Below are positions 45,758 through 53,678 of a DNA stretch of 64,000 nt, piece by piece. Below the pieces are notes generated by a model that worked only from the letters and a program-made list of their open reading frames with translations, ran no database searches and was not told where the DNA came from. The translations under genes and the position numbers were made by a program. The DNA is from Paraburkholderia atlantica (GTDB taxonomy: Bacteria > Pseudomonadota > Gammaproteobacteria > Burkholderiales > Burkholderiaceae), in contig NZ_WHNQ01000008.1 in the NCBI RefSeq assembly GCF_009362785.1, positions 235,143 to 299,142 of the forward strand. Direction: 5' to 3'. Position 1 is the stretch's first letter; every line of letters starts with the position of its first letter.

Positions 45758-46437
45758 GCGGCGCGGTGTCGCCGCAAGCGGCACTGTGGCTCGCCGTCGT
45801 CGCGAGCGGCGCATATCACGGAATCAATCCGGCGATGGGGTGGCCGCTCGCGGTGTCGAACGCGCTGATGCAGCGGCGCTCGCAAGCGCTGGTCGTCGCG
45901 CTTCTCTATCTCGCGGCCGGGCACGCGCTCGCGATACTGCTGATGATGCTGCCGTTTGCGATGCTCGCGAGCGTGCTCGCCTGGCAGCGTCAGATGCAGA
46001 TCGGCGCGAGCGTGCTGGTGATCGGCTTCGGTCTGGTGCTGCTGATGCGCCGCCGTCATCCGCGCGTGCTGGCGAGAATTCCGCCGTCGCGGCTCGCGCT
46101 GTGGTCGTTCGCGGTGGCGATCGCGCACGGGGCCGGCTTGATGCTGGTGCCGATCTATCTCGGTCTGTGCCGCGCCGACGCAATGGACAGCGCGCACAAA
46201 GCCGCCCAGGCGCTGATCGAAACGAGTCTGCGCATGGCGCTGTCGGTCTCCGCGGTGCATGCAGCCACGATGACGGTGGCCGGCGGCGTGCTCGCGTGGC
46301 TCGTTTATCGCTACCTCGGGCTCAGGTTCGTGTCGCGCAGCTGGTTCAATCTCGATGCGGTGTGGGCGTCCAGTCTGATTCTGGTGGGGAGCGTGTCGCT
46401 GGCGTTGAATGCGACGGCAACGGGCGTTTCCGGGTGA
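45754..46437 (+). CDS. Multi-spanning membrane protein coupled to the SBP56 gene
   Basis: 227 residues beginning at TTG 45754, which overlaps the SBP56 stop codon (TTGA). GTG 45766 is a shorter alternative. About six hydrophobic segments: LWLAVVASGAYHGINPAMGWPL at the N terminus (a striking YHGINPAMGW motif with membrane helices on either side), VVALLYLAAGHALAILLMML, ASVLVIGFGLVLLM, and others, with His and charged residues in the membrane segments. I know no function. The overlap implies translation coupled to the methanethiol-oxidase-like protein, so it may transport a metal cofactor or a product. Confidence 0.8.
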   Translation: MSGAVSPQAALWLAVVASGAYHGINPAMGWPLAVSNALMQRRSQALVVALLYLAAGHALAILLMMLPFAMLASVLAWQRQMQIGASVLVIGFGLVLLMRRRHPRVLARIPPSRLALWSFAVAIAHGAGLMLVPIYLGLCRADAMDSAHKAAQALIETSLRMALSVSAVHAATMTVAGGVLAWLVYRYLGLRFVSRSWFNLDAVWASSLILVGSVSLALNATATGVSG

Positions 46438-46552
46438 TTTTGGCGAGACCGACGAGGTCGCGGGCACAGCGTATGCTGCGCAGTCTCGGTGCAGGAACGC
46501 CATTCCGTGCGGGTCCTGATTTTTCCTCTCGTCATTTACACTGGAGAAGATC

Positions 46553-46705
46553 ATGCCGCTGAAGAAAGGTACGTCGAAAGAGACCGTGTCGCACAACATC
46601 AAGACCGAGTCGAAGCATGGCAAGCCGCACAAGCAGGCTGTCGCGATCGCATTGAATCAGGCGCGCAAGTCGGGCGCGAAGATTCCGAAGAAGAGCGAGA
46701 AATAG
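46553..46705 (+). CDS. Small basic protein (DUF6496-like)
   Basis: 50 residues, ATG 46553, GGAGAAG upstream. Sequence MPLKKGTSKETVSHNIKTE then HGKPHKQAVAIALNQARKSG, highly Lys-rich. It resembles short proteins (DUF6496/plasmid-stabilisation-like 'KTESKHGKPxKQAVAIAL') often seen in proteobacteria and phages. Function unknown, possibly nucleic-acid-binding. It stands between the membrane-protein gene and UdgX. Confidence 0.75.
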   Translation: MPLKKGTSKETVSHNIKTESKHGKPHKQAVAIALNQARKSGAKIPKKSEK

Positions 46706-46735
46706 GCTGCTGCTTCAGCACGCACGGTCGCACCC

Positions 46736-47398
46736 ATGACCGACAGGCCGCAGAAAAAGCGCGCGCATGGCGACGCGCAGTCGGAGCCAGCGGATGTCGA
46801 ACCCGATCAACATCCGGCGAAGCTCGGCGATTGCCGTCGTTGCGCGCTCTGGCGCAACGCGACTCAGGCCGTGCCCGGCGAAGGGCAGCGGCACGCGTCG
46901 ATCGTGCTGGTCGGCGAGCAGCCCGGTGACATGGAAGATCTGCAGGGCAAGCCCTTCGTCGGGCCGGCCGGCGCGTTGCTCGACAGAGCGCTCGAAGAAG
47001 CCGGCGTCAAGCGTAACGACGTCTACGTGACGAATGCGGTCAAGCATTTCAAGTGGATTGCACGCGGCAAGCGTCGCTTGCACAAAACGCCCGCTCAGCG
47101 CGAAGTGGATGCATGCAGCTACTGGCTCGAGCAGGAACTCGACATGCCGGATGTGCGGGTGGTCGTGGCACTCGGCGCGACTGCGTTGAAAGCGGTTGTC
47201 GACGATCCGCACGCGCGTTTGCAGGATGCGTTCGATAAAACGCTCGAACGCGGCGAGCAACGTGTGGTCGCGACGTATCATCCGTCGTTTGCGCTGCGCG
47301 CGCCGGACCCTGAAACGCGTCGCGAGGTGTACGAGCGAATCGTCGCGGCGCTGCGCACCGCACAGAAGCTGGCCCACGGCGGCAAGCGATCAGGGTAA
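46736..47398 (+). CDS. udgX: UdgX-type uracil-DNA glycosylase
   Basis: 220 residues. GEQPGDMEDL (residues 60-69) is the UDG motif A, HPSFALR the motif B. Between them KRRLHKTP (residues 112-119) corresponds to the KRRIH loop that defines UdgX, with His116 the residue that attaches covalently to uracil-DNA in the mycobacterial prototype. Candidate Fe-S cysteines C33, C36 and C127. The unusual activity (tight, covalent uracil binding) is established for the family but inferred here. Ends 9 bp inside the convergent DUF72 gene. Confidence 0.88.
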   Translation: MTDRPQKKRAHGDAQSEPADVEPDQHPAKLGDCRRCALWRNATQAVPGEGQRHASIVLVGEQPGDMEDLQGKPFVGPAGALLDRALEEAGVKRNDVYVTNAVKHFKWIARGKRRLHKTPAQREVDACSYWLEQELDMPDVRVVVALGATALKAVVDDPHARLQDAFDKTLERGEQRVVATYHPSFALRAPDPETRREVYERIVAALRTAQKLAHGGKRSG

Positions 47399-48301
47399 CG
47401 CCGGCGCGTGTGTCGCTTGCAACCTGAGGTTTTTCATCAGCCGTTGCGCGTCGAACGGCGCTCGCGCTTTCACATCGTTGTCGAAGTAGCAGTAGACGTC
47501 TCGCGCGGCTCGGCGCGGCGGCGCGAGTTGCGGCGCGATCAATCGCGCATCGGCCGGTTGTGAACCGCCGCGCCATGCATCGATTCGCTCGGCCCATCGT
47601 TGCAGAGCTTCGTCCCCATATGAACCCGAGTATTTGGCTTCGCTGCCGTGCAGCCGGATATAGACGAAGTCCGCTGTCAGATCTTCGGCGACGGGCCACG
47701 GTTCGGTGGAATCGGAAACGACGAGTGCGACGCCGTATTGCCGCAGCAGCGTCACGAACGCGGGATCGACAAAGCTCGCGTGGCGCACTTCGACCGCGTG
47801 ACGCAACATCCGCTTGCGATCGATGTCGACGTAGGGCGTTTTGACACGTTCATCGTGTTGCCTGGCGAGCGCCATTGCGCTCGCGGTATCGGGCGGCAGC
47901 TCGCGCAGAAAGCGTTCCATTGCGTCGGGCTCGAATCGGAACGACGGCGGAAATTGCCACAGGATCGGACCGAGCTTTTCGTTCAACGCGAGCAGGCCCT
48001 GCGCGAAGAAGTTCGCGATGCCGGCGCGCGCGCTCGCACCGCGAAACCGCAGCATATGAGTCAGATAACGCGCGCCTTTGATGCCAAAAACGAAGCCGCC
48101 AGGCGTTTGCGCATACCAGCGCTGCCAGCTATCGAGCGATTGAAGGCTGTAATGCGTGCCGTTGATCTCGATCGTGCCGAATAGCGCCGACGCGTACTGT
48201 AATTCCGCTGCATGTTTCAGATCCTCGGGGTAAAAGCTGCCGCGCCATCCTTGATAGCGCCAGCCGGAAATGCCGATACGCGCGTCGCCGGTCTTCTTCA
48301 T
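47390..48301 (-). CDS. DUF72 family protein
   Basis: 303 residues, TIM-barrel-like family of unknown function. Starts KKTGDARIGISGWRYQGWRGSFYPEDL, typical; continues YASALFGTIEINGTHYSLQS, GFVFGIKGARYLTHMLRF, GPILWQFPPSFRF, EVRHASFVDP, YIRLHGSEAKYSGSYGDEAL, CYFDNDVKARAPFDAQRL. Convergent with UdgX with overlapping 3' ends; DUF72 genes are often near DNA-repair or heavy-stress genes but no function is known. Confidence 0.92.
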   Translation of the reverse strand: MKKTGDARIGISGWRYQGWRGSFYPEDLKHAAELQYASALFGTIEINGTHYSLQSLDSWQRWYAQTPGGFVFGIKGARYLTHMLRFRGASARAGIANFFAQGLLALNEKLGPILWQFPPSFRFEPDAMERFLRELPPDTASAMALARQHDERVKTPYVDIDRKRMLRHAVEVRHASFVDPAFVTLLRQYGVALVVSDSTEPWPVAEDLTADFVYIRLHGSEAKYSGSYGDEALQRWAERIDAWRGGSQPADARLIAPQLAPPRRAARDVYCYFDNDVKARAPFDAQRLMKNLRLQATHAPALP

Positions 48302-48358
48302 TGCGAAAGCCTGGTGGATGAACTTTTGAAGTGCTCTCCATGATGCTCTGCTGGAGAG

Positions 48359-48592
48359 TCATTGAATACGCGCGATTTCCTTCGCGACCGCGGCTGGGCT
48401 GTCGAAATTGTGATCGGGCAGACGGTCGACCAGATCGACGATGTCGGTATTCGCGTGATTCTTGCGTGCCTGAGCGACCAGCTTTTCGCGTGTGGTCGGG
48501 TAATTCACGCCACTGAGTGCTTTTTCGATGTCAGCGGGATTCGGCTGGCCGGGATGACGATGATCCTGGGAATGAGCGGGGTGCTGTGACAT
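48359..48592 (-). CDS. DUF2795 family small protein
   Basis: 77 residues. The DUF2795 region reads NPADIEKALSGVNYPTTREKLVAQARKN and IVDLVDRLPDHNFDSPAAVAKEI. ATG 48592 has AAGGAGGAACC upstream. Function unknown; the fold is a small helical domain found singly or repeated. Same strand as the DUF72 gene, reading into the gap before it. Confidence 0.88.
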   Translation of the reverse strand: MSQHPAHSQDHRHPGQPNPADIEKALSGVNYPTTREKLVAQARKNHANTDIVDLVDRLPDHNFDSPAAVAKEIARIQ

Positions 48593-48740
48593 GGTTCCTC
48601 CTTGAATGAGTACATCACGACTGCGCGCCTATCGGTACGTGTCGCATATGTCGTGCCGCGGCCCGCGGGCTCGCTGAGGAACGCGGCTTGCGCGCAGCGG
48701 AAAACGCAGCGCCACACGACCTTTCGAGGAGCAGGCCATC

Positions 48741-49679
48741 ATGAGCACGATGCTCGCTTATCGCATTCACAGCTTCGGCGGTCCCGAGGTGTTCAAGGCC
48801 GAGAAGATCGAGGTCCCCGAGCCAGGCGCCGGCGAAGTGCTGGTGCGCGTGCGCTCGGCCGGCGTCAATCCTGTCGACCTGAAAACCCGCTCGGGGCAGT
48901 ACCCGTTGATCCGCGAAGAACAACTGCCCTTTACGCTGGGGCGTGATTTTTCCGGTGTGGTCGAACGGGTTGGCGAGGGCGCCGCGCAATGGCGCGCGGG
49001 CGAGCAGGTATATGGCTTCGTTGGCCAGGGGCAGGGTGCGTACGCGGAATTCGTCGTCGTGCCCGCGAGTGCGCTAGCGCGTGCGCCCGAAAAACTGGAC
49101 GCGGGGACCGCGGGCGCCGTGCCGCTCGCCGCGCTGACTGCGTGGCAGGGCCTGTTCGATCACGGCTGCCTCGAAGCGGGCGGCCGCGTGCTGATTCATG
49201 CGGGCGCGGGCGGCGTGGGGCATTTCGCCGTGCAGTTCGCCAGGCAGAAGGGCGCCCAAGTGTACGCGACGGCGTCTGGCGACGGCATCGAGTTCGTGCG
49301 CTCGCTCGGCGCGGATCGGGTGATCGACTATCACGCGCAGCGCTTCGAAGACGTCGCGCGAGACATGGACCTCGTGTTCGATCTGATCGGCGGCGATACG
49401 CAGCGCCGCTCGTGGTCGGCCGTCGCGACCGGCGGCGCGCTGATCTCAACGCTCAACGAGCCGTCGCAGACCGAGGCGTCGAGCCACGGCGCGCGGGCCG
49501 CGCGTTATACCGCGCGGCCCGACGGACGGCAATTGACGGAGATCGCGTCGTTGATCAATAACGGCAGCGTGCGTGTCGTGGTCGCCGAACGGTTCTCGTT
49601 CGATGCGACGGCCAAGGCGCTGGAACGGCTCGCGAAAGGCCACGTGCGCGGCAAGATCGTGGTGGACATCGCGCCGTAG
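48741..49679 (+). CDS. NADP-dependent quinone oxidoreductase-like MDR protein
   Basis: 312 residues, zinc-less MDR protein. Start MSTMLAYRIHSFGGPEVFKAE; GroES-like domain with SAGVNPVDLKTRSGQYP, then LGRDFSGVVERVGEGA. Rossmann motif GGRVLIHAGAGGVGHFAVQFARQKGAQVYATAS. Ends AKALERLAKGHVRGKIVVDI. ATG 48741 is preceded by CGAGGAGCAGGCC. Likely reduces quinones or enals; no partner gene. Confidence 0.9.
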   Translation: MSTMLAYRIHSFGGPEVFKAEKIEVPEPGAGEVLVRVRSAGVNPVDLKTRSGQYPLIREEQLPFTLGRDFSGVVERVGEGAAQWRAGEQVYGFVGQGQGAYAEFVVVPASALARAPEKLDAGTAGAVPLAALTAWQGLFDHGCLEAGGRVLIHAGAGGVGHFAVQFARQKGAQVYATASGDGIEFVRSLGADRVIDYHAQRFEDVARDMDLVFDLIGGDTQRRSWSAVATGGALISTLNEPSQTEASSHGARAARYTARPDGRQLTEIASLINNGSVRVVVAERFSFDATAKALERLAKGHVRGKIVVDIAP

Positions 49680-49706
49680 CACGGAGAGCGCGGAGGACGC
49701 TGCGTG

Positions 49707-50207
49707 CTAGTTCGGCGTCGCGTCGTCGCTCGCACTGCGCAGTGGCGCGCGGCTCTGATCGTTATTCAGATGCACAAACTTTCTCAACAGCCTCAATAGC
49801 TCGCGCGCATCGTCGTCTCCCATCCCGTCGAGCAAACCGTGATTGAGCGCGTTGACGCCGGGGATCAATTCATCGAGCAACTGCTCTCCAGCCGGCGTCA
49901 ACAATAGACGACGCTGGCGGCGCGGCAGAACTTCGCGCACGATCCAGCCTTTCGCTTCGAGCCGCACCGCGATATCGGCGGTGGTCGACGTGTCGAGGCC
50001 GACTCGCTGCGCGAGCGTGACCTGATCGAGTCCGGGCAATTCCTGCAGCATTCTGAGCACCGCATATTGCACGGGCGTCACCTCACGCCCGATCAGATCA
50101 TGAAACATGGACACGGAAATCTGATGCGCGCGTCGGATCAGATGGCCGGGCTGGTCGTACAGATCGATGCTGATCGCGGAAGTGCTGGTTTCGGTTGAAG
50201 TGACCAT
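49707..50207 (-). CDS. MarR-family regulator divergent from vanAB
   Basis: 166 residues from ATG 50207; the open frame to TTG 50255 has no better start. MarR winged helix: VTPVQYAVLRMLQELPGLDQVTLAQRVGLDTSTTADIAVRLEA, wing RRQRRLLLTPAGEQLLDEL. It ends in a disordered Asp/Ser-rich tail. Because it is divergent from the Rieske oxygenase genes with palindromes between, it is likely their repressor (a VanR-like role, although VanR in pseudomonads is a GntR protein). Confidence 0.88.
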   Translation of the reverse strand: MVTSTETSTSAISIDLYDQPGHLIRRAHQISVSMFHDLIGREVTPVQYAVLRMLQELPGLDQVTLAQRVGLDTSTTADIAVRLEAKGWIVREVLPRRQRRLLLTPAGEQLLDELIPGVNALNHGLLDGMGDDDARELLRLLRKFVHLNNDQSRAPLRSASDDATPN

Positions 50208-50305
50208 ATTCGTTCTGAAGACCTCCCGCCTTGTCGTAGCGAATGGAAAGGGCAATCCGGCCTTCGTGTTACCTGATTGAAAGTTCGTCTAGGGGAAAAC
50301 CTTCA

Positions 50306-50318
50306 TTTAATCATTAAA
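50306..50318. promoter_or_regulatory. Palindrome TTTAATCATTAAA, candidate MarR operator
   Basis: A perfect 13-bp palindrome centred on C50312, 77 bp before the vanA start. MarR dimers bind such A/T-rich palindromes. Confidence 0.5.
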
Positions 50319-50322
50319 GGCG

Positions 50323-50346
50323 CATTGAGTACACTGAATCTCAATG
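50323..50346. promoter_or_regulatory. Inverted repeat CATTGAG-N10-CTCAATG upstream of vanA
   Basis: Perfect 7-bp arms at 50323-50329 and 50340-50346, spanning one helical turn and more. It overlaps the likely vanA promoter, so it is a second candidate operator. Confidence 0.5.
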
Positions 50347-50394
50347 AGTGAACTGAATGAACTGCGCGAACTAACAACAAGGAGTGAGACTGAC

Positions 50395-51495
50395 ATGTTT
50401 CCTAAGAATGCCTGGTACGTCGCATGTATGCCCGATGAAGTCGCGGATAAGCCGCTCGGCCGGCAGATCTGCGGTGAGCCGATGGTTTTCTATCGCAACG
50501 CGGAAGGCGCCGTGGTGGCGCTCGAAGACTTCTGTCCGCATCGCGGCGCGCCGCTGTCGCTTGGTTTCGTGCGCGACGGCACGCTCGTGTGCGGCTATCA
50601 CGGCCTCGAAATGGGCTGTCAGGGCAAGGCCACCGGCATGCCGGGGCAACGCGTCAACGGTTTTCCATCGATTCGCAGTTTTCCGGTGATCGAGCGCTAT
50701 GGCTTCGTCTGGGTGTGGCCCGGCGATGCGCCGCAGGCCGATGCCGCCAAGCTGCATCATCTGGAGTGGGCCGAGAGTGCTGAATGGGCGTATGGCGGCG
50801 GTCTTTATCACATCCGCTGCGATTACCGGCTGATGATCGACAACCTGATGGATCTGACGCACGAGACCTATGTGCACGCGAACAGCATCGGGCAAAAGGA
50901 AATCGACGAAGCCGCGCCAAAGACGGTGGCCGAAGGCGATACCGTGCGCACCAGCCGTTTCATGGAGAACGTAGCGGCGCCGCCGTTCTGGAAGATGGCG
51001 TTGCGCGGCAATGGACTCGCCGACGACGTGCCCGTCGACCGTTGGCAGATCTGCCACTTCACGCCGCCGAGTCACGTGCTGATCGAGGTCGGCGTCGCGC
51101 ATGCCGGACATGGCGGCTACCACGCGCCGGCTGATAAGAAGGCGTCGTCGATCGTGGTGGATTTCATCACGCCGGAAACGGAAACGTCGATCTGGTATTT
51201 CTGGGGCATGGCGCGCAATTTCCGTCCCGATGATGCCGCGCTGACCGCAAGCATCCGCGAAGGTCAGGGCAAGATCTTTAGCGAAGATCTGGAGATGCTC
51301 GAACGTCAGCAGCAGAACCTGCTGCGCTGGCCCGAGCGCAATCTGCTGAAACTCAATATCGACGCGGGCGGCGTGATGTCGCGTCGCGTGATCGATCGGC
51401 TCGTCGCGCAGGAACGCGCGGAGACGGGCGCACCGCAGGCTGGCGCGCCCCGTGCTGAAGTGACGCGCGTCATTCCGGTGCGGACAGCAACATGA
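50395..51495 (+). CDS. vanA: Vanillate O-demethylase, oxygenase subunit (Rieske type)
   Basis: Removes the methyl group of vanillate or a related methoxy-aromatic with O2. 366 residues; ATG 50395 is chosen for AAGGAG upstream and because VanA proteins start MFPKNxWYVAC. Rieske cluster ligands: CPHRG and CGYHG. Mononuclear iron ligands in DNLMDLTHETYVH. The remaining catalytic domain (SRFMENVAAPPFWKMALRG, DRWQICHFTPPSHVLIEVG) is VanA-like. Overlaps vanB by 4 bp. Vanillate as substrate is a family inference. Confidence 0.88.
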   Translation: MFPKNAWYVACMPDEVADKPLGRQICGEPMVFYRNAEGAVVALEDFCPHRGAPLSLGFVRDGTLVCGYHGLEMGCQGKATGMPGQRVNGFPSIRSFPVIERYGFVWVWPGDAPQADAAKLHHLEWAESAEWAYGGGLYHIRCDYRLMIDNLMDLTHETYVHANSIGQKEIDEAAPKTVAEGDTVRTSRFMENVAAPPFWKMALRGNGLADDVPVDRWQICHFTPPSHVLIEVGVAHAGHGGYHAPADKKASSIVVDFITPETETSIWYFWGMARNFRPDDAALTASIREGQGKIFSEDLEMLERQQQNLLRWPERNLLKLNIDAGGVMSRRVIDRLVAQERAETGAPQAGAPRAEVTRVIPVRTAT

Positions 51496-52457
51496 ATCAA
51501 CCCGTGCTGAATGTGGTGGTCGCGCGCCGGCGCGACGAAGCGCTCGGTATCGCGAGCTTCGAACTCGCGAGCGAAAACGGTCAGGCGTTGCCCGCTTTCG
51601 ACGCCGGCTCGCACGTCGACGTGCATTTGCCCAATGGGCTCGTGCGTCAGTACTCGCTGTGCAACGATCCGCGCGAAACGCATCGCTATCTGATCGCGGT
51701 GCTGCGCGATGAAGCGGGACGCGGTGGATCGAAAGCGGTGCACGATTTGCTTCGCGAGGGCGATCGCCTGCAGATCAGCGCGCCGCGCAATCATTTCGCG
51801 CTCGCCGACGACGCGGCACATCATCTGCTGCTGGCGGGCGGGATCGGCGTCACGCCGATTCTATGCATGGCCGAGCGGCTTGCCGCCACGGGCGCTTCGT
51901 TCGACATGCACTATTGCACGCGCTCGAAGCAACGCACGGCGTTCGTCGAGCGTCTTGCGCAGGCGGGTTTTGCGAAGTCGGTCCAGCTTCATCACGATGA
52001 CCATCCTGGCGGCTCGACGTTCGATATCGAGCAGACGCTGAGCGATGCGCCAGCGGGCACGCATCTGTATGTGTGCGGTCCGCGCGGCTTCATGGACTTC
52101 GTGCTCGAGACCGCGCGCGCGAACGGGTGGCCGGAAAACAGGCTGCACTACGAGTTTTTCGGCGCCGCCGCGAATCAGCCGGCGACGGGCGGCAGCTTCC
52201 AGGTGCGCATCGCGAGCAGCGGCGCGACGATCGACGTGCCACCCGAATGCACGGTCGTGCAGGCGCTGGCCGCGCATGGCGTCGAAGTGATCACGTCGTG
52301 CGAGCAGGGAGTGTGCGGTACCTGTCTGACGCGAGTGCTGTCCGGCGAGCCGGATCACCACGATTCCTATCTGACCGACGAGGAACGCGCGGCGAACGAT
52401 CAGTTCCTGCCGTGCTGCTCGCGCGCGAAATCGCCGCTGCTGGTGCTCGATCTGTGA
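51492..52457 (+). CDS. vanB: Vanillate O-demethylase reductase subunit
   Basis: Feeds electrons from NADH to VanA. 321 residues in the order FMN/NAD reductase domain then plant-type ferredoxin. Flavin motif VRQYSLCNDPRETHRY; NAD-binding LLAGGIGVTPILCMAERL, then YVCGPRGFMDFVL. C-terminal [2Fe-2S] ligands CEQGVCGTCLTRVL and further FLPCCSRA. ATGA overlap with vanA (51492-51495). Confidence 0.9.
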   Translation: MNQPVLNVVVARRRDEALGIASFELASENGQALPAFDAGSHVDVHLPNGLVRQYSLCNDPRETHRYLIAVLRDEAGRGGSKAVHDLLREGDRLQISAPRNHFALADDAAHHLLLAGGIGVTPILCMAERLAATGASFDMHYCTRSKQRTAFVERLAQAGFAKSVQLHHDDHPGGSTFDIEQTLSDAPAGTHLYVCGPRGFMDFVLETARANGWPENRLHYEFFGAAANQPATGGSFQVRIASSGATIDVPPECTVVQALAAHGVEVITSCEQGVCGTCLTRVLSGEPDHHDSYLTDEERAANDQFLPCCSRAKSPLLVLDL

Positions 52458-52495
52458 TCTTCCGCGGATGACGGGCGGGTCGTCCGTCATACCGC

Positions 52496-52746
52496 TTATT
52501 TCCCTTTCCCCTTAGAGTCCGACGAACTAACCGTGCGCACACTCAATGCCGGGTCGCGCGCGATCGCTTCTTCGGAAAACGGGAATAATCGTCCAGCGCT
52601 GGGCCGCGTCATCGCGCGTGCCGTCGGCACAGTGCGGCGACGCTGGATCGTCGGGTTGGGACGGTGCGAGCAGTGTGCGCGATCACCCGATTGCCGGAGA
52701 ACGACACGATCTGCAGATACGAGTCGCCCATCGGCTTGACGTTCAT
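52496..52746 (-). pseudogene. Decayed C-terminal fragment of a penicillin-acylase/amidase family enzyme
   Basis: Read on the minus strand, successive frames give MNVKPMGDSYLQIVSFSG... then, after a shift, LLAPSQPDDPASPHCADGTR..., RWTIIP, then, after another shift, FSEEAIARDPALSVRTVS ending at a stop at 52496. Together they match the C terminus of N-terminal nucleophile penicillin acylases (GDSYxQIVSxDG, SQSxDPASPHxAD, W...FSEEEI). At least two frameshifts and upstream stop codons (one in-frame TAG at about 52747) show it is a remnant. Sequence further upstream (to about 52930) is too degraded to assign. Confidence 0.7.
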
Positions 52747-52938
52747 CTAATAGTCGCTCCCATCGAACGGATGCGCGGCACACGCCGAAGTGAAGTAGTC
52801 GCCGGCGTCGCAACCGCCGAATCACGGAATGCGCTCGTCATTGCGTTGCACGTAGAGCATGGCCGTTTCGGTCGGGCGGACGTTGAGCGTGGAGGGCGTG
52901 GGCGCACTCGCGAGCTTGGCGGGTAGTTGGAAGGTGGG

Positions 52939-53208
52939 TTACCGTTTTCGCTGACTACGCTTCGTGCTTCGCCAGACAAGCACAATTGCTGCGGCGAAAC
53001 CTAGCACGATTCCCGCCGACGACATGAGGAAGGCCAGGTCGGATTCTTGATATGCCGTCTTGACCCCGTACATACGAACCGCCAATTTCCATACCGGATT
53101 CGAAAAGTTCAGGGGCGCTTCTGGATTCATCATCCACCACAGCGCATTGGCAAAGATTGCGAGTAGTAAGCCGAAACCGACCGCGAGGCAGATTAGGAGT
53201 TTTTTCAT
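52939..53208 (-). CDS. Candidate immunity protein to the Tlde1-like effector, two-TM membrane protein
   Basis: 89 residues: an N-terminal membrane helix (residues ~4-27), about 30 residues outside, and a second membrane helix (~62-82), then a basic tail (KRSQRKR). ATG 53208 overlaps the stop of the upstream effector-like gene (ATGA), so the two are translated as a pair. No named domain is recognised. Immunity proteins of periplasmic T6SS effectors are often small periplasmic or membrane proteins, so the role is inferred from location and topology. A/T content is higher than the neighbourhood. Confidence 0.6.
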   Translation of the reverse strand: MKKLLICLAVGFGLLLAIFANALWWMMNPEAPLNFSNPVWKLAVRMYGVKTAYQESDLAFLMSSAGIVLGFAAAIVLVWRSTKRSQRKR

Positions 53209-53678
53209 CTCGCAATCACTTCGCCGTACGCTTTAAGTTCAGATCCAGGAACTGATATTTTCGGCGTGCTGGTAAATATTGAACGGATATGATGCCAGTC
53301 TGCGAGTCGGTCGATAGTAATGCAGCCCTCGCTCTTCCCCAATCTTCCCTTTGGATGCAATCTGAATCGGCCCCGAATGATGCCGTCGCATAAGACTTTA
53401 TCGTCGTCAATGTCGCCATCAATAGCGTAGAGCGCGAACCATTCGCTCTTGTGATTGCCATTCAGGTCAAGCCGATCTTTCCATGGTCCGAGAAGGCCTC
53501 CGGATCTTCGGTCAAAAATATAATATCTGCCGACGGGAATGGCGCCATATTTCGGCGTGCACGTTCCAGCCGCCTTATTGATATAACTCCCCTGCCCAGA
53601 GTACGCGGGAAACGATAGGGCGCCAATCCGAAATTCGCTCATTGGCTTACCATTCAATTCGAACTTGCATTGAAACAT
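53205..53678 (-). CDS. Tlde1-type peptidoglycan-targeting effector (DUF2778, L,D-transpeptidase-like)
   Basis: 157 residues. ATG 53678 has GGAGGACTG directly before it; upstream starts at 53771 or 53741 lack a ribosome site. The core matches DUF2778/Tlde1 effectors: SGQGSYINKAAGTC, GAIPVGRYYIFDRRSGGLLGPW, then the catalytic HxxxxxxxxSxGC in RLHPKGRLGKSEGCITIDRL with His108, Ser117 and Cys119. Such enzymes alter tetrapeptide cross-link donors in target cells and are delivered by the type VI system. No signal peptide, as expected. No T6SS structural genes lie in the window, so delivery is inference. Lower GC than neighbours suggests transfer. Confidence 0.75.
   Translation of the reverse strand: MFQCKFELNGKPMSEFRIGALSFPAYSGQGSYINKAAGTCTPKYGAIPVGRYYIFDRRSGGLLGPWKDRLDLNGNHKSEWFALYAIDGDIDDDKVLCDGIIRGRFRLHPKGRLGKSEGCITIDRLADWHHIRSIFTSTPKISVPGSELKAYGEVIAR

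Noticed and set aside
43769..45814. 681-residue open frame on the minus strand opposite the ABC permease and SBP56 genes
   Set aside because: It is a complement shadow with an Arg/His/Ala-rich product and no domain, overlapping clear genes with ribosome sites on the other strand. High-GC DNA makes long antisense frames common.
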